Part shown: positions 5,516-5,998 of the stretch, one piece after another
Position numbering within the stretch: position 1 is the first letter of the stretch
Layout of the letters: the number at the start of each line of letters is the position of its first letter
Source: Betaproteobacteria bacterium RIFCSPLOWO2_02_FULL_68_150
Lineage (GTDB): Bacteria; Pseudomonadota; Gammaproteobacteria; Burkholderiales; SG8-39
Length of the DNA: 5,998 bases
Assembly (NCBI GenBank): GCA_001771975.1
Contig: MERE01000172.1
Span: 1 to 5,998 of the forward strand
Direction of reading: 5' to 3'
Position numbers and translations under genes: made by a program
Notes under the pieces: model-generated
Database searches by the model: none
Told to the model about the DNA's origin: nothing
Seen by the model: only the letters and a program-made list of their open reading frames with translations

Positions 5516-5998
5516 TCAGAAGCGAAAGCGCGCGGGCTGCTCGCAGTTCGCGAGCGGCGCCAGCACGGTCTCGAAGATTTCCGTGGTGCGATACGTCCCC
5601 GGTGTCACGCACGTGACGACGCGCGCGCTCATGATCGGGACATCGCCCACCACGGCGAAGACCCGGCCGCCGGGCGCCAGGCTGTCGAGAAAAGCCTGCG
5701 GCAGCACAGGCGTCGAGCCGGTGAGCACAACGACGTCGTACGGTGCCCAGGCCGCGTAGCCGCGCGCGCCGTCGCCGACTGCGAGGGTGACGTTGTCTGC
5801 GCCATGGCGCTCGAGATTGGCGCGGCCGAACGCGGCGAGCGCGGGACGGATCTCCACCGAGAACACCTGCGCGCTGCGATGCGCGAGCAGCGCCGTCAGG
5901 TAGCCGCTGCCGGTGCCGATTTCGAGCACGCGGTCGGTGCGTTTCAGCGCGAGCGCCTGCAATGCGCGCGCCTCGATCTTCGGCGCCCACATGCGCTC
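5516..5998 (-). CDS. pcm: Pcm-like protein-L-isoaspartate O-methyltransferase (partial)
   Basis: This is the C-terminal 160 residues of an S-adenosylmethionine-dependent methyltransferase; the start lies beyond the right edge. The SAM-binding glycine loop is VLEIGTGSGY (24-33 of the fragment). The following acidic position is in FSVEIRPALA (46-55), with GDGARGY (75-81) and YDVVVLTGS (87-95) next, then LAPGGRVFAVVGD (107-119). These are the Pcm landmarks in order. The fragment begins ERMWAPKIEARALQAL, where the internal Met is not the start: family members read continuously through an x-M-x-x-P-K segment here. Classical Pcm repairs isoaspartyl damage in aged proteins in the cytosol. This copy resembles a divergent branch often found beside tolC in betaproteobacteria: LTGSTPVLP replaces the common TAAAPEIP-type segment and the end reads ETVLAPLANCEQPARF. 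Repair activity is therefore not certain. Confidence 0.85.
   Translation of the reverse strand, partial: ERMWAPKIEARALQALALKRTDRVLEIGTGSGYLTALLAHRSAQVFSVEIRPALAAFGRANLERHGADNVTLAVGDGARGYAAWAPYDVVVLTGSTPVLPQAFLDSLAPGGRVFAVVGDVPIMSARVVTCVTPGTYRTTEIFETVLAPLANCEQPARFRF

Noticed and set aside
3981..5759. A 592-codon plus-strand open frame antisense to tolC and pcm
   Set aside because: It runs opposite two well-supported genes. The translation is Arg/Ala-rich with no domain, as expected when GC-rich coding DNA lacks stops on the other strand.
5502..5990. Upstream extension of the tolC frame through the pcm gene
   Set aside because: The extra 163 residues are an out-of-frame reading of pcm. The signal peptide begins at the ATG at 5501.
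1..5998. Search for CRISPR repeats, insertion-sequence ends, tRNA or rRNA genes, and phage or defence genes
   Set aside because: Nothing matching was seen. Coding is continuous and composition is uniform, with no sign of recent transfer.

Overview
The window is compact, GC-rich bacterial chromosome with a strong G/C bias at third codon positions. Gene content and protein wording point to a betaproteobacterium (Rhodocyclales-, Nitrosomonadales- or Burkholderiales-like), but the genus cannot be fixed from this sequence. Nearly everything concerns the Gram-negative cell envelope: assembly of the lipopolysaccharide (LPS) inner core, plus a TolC-type outer-membrane channel.

Layout, left to right. 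(1) Positions 1-87 hold the last 28 codons of an unrecognised plus-strand gene. (2) A 63-base convergent gap (88-150) has no clear hairpin, T-tract or other signal. (3) A minus-strand pair, transcribed right to left, has a WaaE/KdtX-like family 2 glycosyltransferase (1158-1916, TTG start) followed by a UDP-glucuronate 4-epimerase (151-1161), with a 4-base ATGA stop/start overlap. (4) A 72-base divergent intergenic region (1917-1988) must drive both arms. (5) The plus-strand pair is waaC, heptosyltransferase I (1989-2939, GTG start), and waaA/kdtA, Kdo transferase (2936-4198, GTG start), with a 4-base GTGA overlap. (6) Convergent to waaA, and overlapping its last 23 bases, is a minus-strand tolC-family gene (4176-5501). 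It lies 14 bases after a Pcm-like methyltransferase gene that runs off the right edge (5516-5998).

How the genes fit together. WaaA puts Kdo on the lipid A precursor and WaaC adds the first heptose. The WaaE-like enzyme probably adds a hexose to the heptose region. The epimerase makes UDP-galacturonate, a possible donor for an acidic core, O-antigen or capsule residue. All four genes can be fired from one short divergent region. The pcm-tolC pair is a separate transcription unit that meets the LPS unit tail to tail.

No mobile element, CRISPR array, tRNA or rRNA gene, or unknown multi-gene system is visible. The region is ordinary housekeeping envelope DNA. The points worth a second look are fine-scale: start codons and overlaps, a hairpin before the epimerase start, the shared convergent 3' end, and substitutions in WaaC, TolC and the Pcm-like protein.
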